This document shows positions 62,119 to 64,000 of a stretch of 64,000 nucleotides of DNA, one piece after another (position 1 is the first letter of the stretch; the number at the start of each line of letters is the position of its first letter). The notes beneath the pieces were generated by a model that was not told where the DNA came from, did not search any database, and worked only from the letters and a program-made list of their open reading frames with translations. Both the position numbers and the translations under genes were made by a program. Origin of the DNA: an uncultured Clostridia bacterium (GTDB lineage Bacteria; Bacillota; Clostridia; Christensenellales; Aristaeellaceae); assembly GCA_946408995.1 (NCBI GenBank), contig CAMJUL010000005.1:16215-80214 (forward strand), given 5' to 3'.

Positions 62119-63941
62119 ATGTGTGGGATCTACGGGGAGCCACCAGGCAGCGTCCATTCTTCTGGATGGCCTCAAGCGGCTGGAATACAGGGGATATGGT
62201 TACGCGGGCGTCGCCGTTCTGAACGGGAGCGCCCCTGCAGAAGTCGTCAAAGCAGACGGAAAACTGATCCAGCCGAAAAAAACGATCACGGGCAGGCTGT
62301 GCAGGGGCTTTGCGGTATCGGCCATACAAGACCCCTGCGTCGCCAATGCCCATCCGCACACCAGCGGAAATGTCCCTTTTATTGCTTCTGACGGCACTGA
62401 TCCCAATGTGATTGGGGTGCATAACGGCATCATCGAGAATTTCATTGAACGCAAGGAAAAACTGCTCCGGCACGGATACGCTTTTTTCAGCAGCACCGAC
62501 ACGTTAGTCCTGGTCAAATTGATCGATTACGATTACCGGAAGAACAAAATGGGCCCCATCGACGCGATCGTGAAAACCATGGTACGCGTTCGGGGGTCCT
62601 ATGCTTTCGTCGTCCTTTTCAAGGAGTATCCCAACGAGATCCATGCCGCCAGCAAGGACAGTCCCCCTGATGATCGGCTGCACGCAAAACCAAAGCTATA
62701 TCGCCTCTGCCGCTCCGGCAATTCTGGATCATACTCGTTCCGTCTATTATATGGACAACCTTGAAATGGGACGCGTTCTTCCGGGAAAGGTCCATTTTTA
62801 CGACCTGAACGGCGACGAACGCGTCAAAGAACCGATCGAAATCACCTTTACGCCGAAAGAGGCGGAAAAGGGTGGTTTTGAGCACTTCATGATGAAAGAG
62901 ATCCACGAACAGCCAAAGGTGCTCACCGACACCCTTCACGCATTTCTTGGGGAAAACAGGATCGAATTCAGCCTGACTGAATAAGAAATGAGCAGTTTCT
63001 CTCAGTTCTGTATCGCAGCCTGCGGCTCTGCATATCATGTCGGAGTCGTCAGCCAATACGTGCTGGAGGATCTGGCTGGCATCCCCGTCCGGGTCGAATT
63101 GTCCAGTGAATTCAGATACCGGAGAATGCCGATGGATAGCAGCACCCTGGTCCTTGTGATCTCCCAGTCCGGAGGAGACGGCCGACAGCCTTGCAGCCCT
63201 GCGGGAAGCGTCCAGCCGCGGCCTGAAGACCCTTGCCGTGGTCAACGTGGTCGGTTCCTCCATCTCCCGCGAAGCGGATCATGTCTTTATACCAAGGCCG
63301 GGCCGGAGATCGCCGTCGCGGCCATCAAAGCTTACAGTGCGCAGCAGATGGCCATGTACCTGTTTGCCATTCGTCTTGGGCAGATGCGCGGCACGCTGTC
63401 CGACCCGGCGCCTTATCTCAGCAAGCCGGAAGCGCTGCTAAAAAAGTCGAGCGACTGCTTGAGGAAAAGAAACGGCTGCAATGGTTCTCCTCCAAGCTCA
63501 TTAATACCAGGGACCTATTTTATATCGGACGAGGGCTGGATTATGCCCTGTGCCTTGAGGGGAGTCTGAAACTGAAGGAAATCAGCTATATCCACTCCGA
63601 AGCCTATGCGGCAGGCGAACAGAAGCATGGCACCATCAGTCTTGTGGAGAATGTCACGCTGGTCATTTTCAGTCTGACCCAGTCGGCCCTGTATGAAATA
63701 ACCGTCAGCAACATGATCGAGTCAAAAGCCTGGGCGCCTGCCTGGTGGCCATCGCGTCCTATGGCAATTACAACATCGCGGACCAGGCTGATTTTGTGTT
63801 CTGCGTTCCCGGGACAGACCCGCATTTTGCCGAAAGTCTGGCCGTGCTCCCAATGCAGCTTCTCGCCTATTATACCGCCGTTGCCGGGGCGAGGATGTGG
63901 ACAAGCCAAGAAACCTTGCAAAAAGCGTCACCGTGGAATGA
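62119..63941 (+). pseudogene. glmS: glmS pseudogene (glucosamine-6-phosphate synthase)
   Basis: Remnant of glutamine:fructose-6-phosphate aminotransferase. It opens with the catalytic-Cys start MCGIYG but leaves frame after about seven residues. Recognisable pieces then appear in changing frames: QAASILLDGLKRLEYRGY, GIGHTR, NAHPHTSGN and [103 protein letters not shown], and the true end VDKPRNLAKSVTVE (stop at 63939). I count about nine frame changes and an in-frame stop at 62982. Order and content cover the whole gene. Decay or local sequence errors could explain it. Confidence 0.9.
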
Positions 63942-64000
63942 ATAGGAAAATAGGGTAGAGGGAGGGCGTTAGCCCTCGCCCCTCCCATTGCACCGTACGT
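63942..64000. other. Window edge with GC-rich hairpin, possible mobile-element boundary
   Basis: GAGGGC at 63962-63967 pairs with GCCCTC at 63972-63977 around GTTA. The last bases (CACCGTACGT) could form half of a palindrome cut by the window end. This recalls the ends of some mobile elements such as group II introns, but too little is visible to decide. Confidence 0.25.

Noticed and set aside
1..64000. CRISPR arrays, tRNA and rRNA genes
   Set aside because: No regularly spaced repeats and no cloverleaf or rRNA-like conserved stretches were seen by eye; a covariance scan would be needed to be certain.

Overview
The window looks like a chromosomal segment of an anaerobic Bacillota (Clostridia-type) bacterium of moderately high GC. 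The signs are strong GGAGG ribosome sites, sigma-A promoters with TTGACA/TATAAT boxes, an LplB/YtcP-type sugar transporter, a NifS-IscU-Rrf2 cluster, a fused Wzz/BY-kinase, and a 2-oxoacid:ferredoxin (indolepyruvate) oxidoreductase for amino acid fermentation. No rRNA, tRNA, CRISPR array or complete insertion sequence was seen by eye. All calls come from reading the sequence; no database search was run.

Layout. 1-5.3 kb (minus): a CoA-transferase, sbcD and sbcC operon, with sbcC running off the left edge. 5.5-7.6 kb: a DUF6508-like gene, a tyrosine recombinase, and a 600-base gene-poor stretch with a perfect 14-6-14 inverted repeat at the recombinase promoter and an isolated extra half-site. 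7.6-11.9 kb (plus): a phosphoribosyltransferase-like gene, a large adenosine-deaminase-like protein with a C-terminal Rossmann-like domain, and an NAD-dependent epimerase. 11.9-16.8 kb (minus): a NahK-like kinase, dprA and pcrA. 17.0-21.1 kb (minus): iorA-iorB-paaK-ACT, which would convert aryl-pyruvates to acyl-CoA. 21.3-24.1 kb: alanine racemase and, divergently, a GH29 fucosidase.

24.1-29.9 kb (minus) is the most striking part. A complete FMN riboswitch, with a perfect promoter and a readable terminator switch, sits before a carbohydrate-type ABC transporter (two permeases and a binding protein). A sugar-isomerase-like gene, a small membrane protein and the flavoenzyme DusB follow. This predicts a flavin-repressed uptake system of a type not normally tied to flavins.

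30-43.4 kb: a secreted zinc-ribbon/DUF6273 protein, a GT2 glycosyltransferase, then a tight six-gene operon (sugar-binding lipoprotein, membrane AraC sensor, Gld-type ABC ATPase/permease/GldG, DUF4340). LplB and YtcP permeases are divergent from it. 43.4-48.8 kb: a binding protein paralogous to the lipoprotein, a secreted CE15 glucuronoyl-esterase-like enzyme, and KdgK on the other strand. Together these suggest glucuronoxylan/uronate use. 49-51.3 kb: nifS-iscU-rrf2 for Fe-S assembly. 51.4-60.5 kb (minus): a DUF3990 protein, tsaD, a TIGR01906-like membrane protein, prfB, secA, and a Wzz-BY-kinase plus LCP protein for surface polysaccharide.

60.6-64 kb is decayed: rhaB lacks its C-terminal end, glmS is a pseudogene with many frame changes and an in-frame stop, and the window ends in a GC-rich hairpin that might be the edge of a mobile element.
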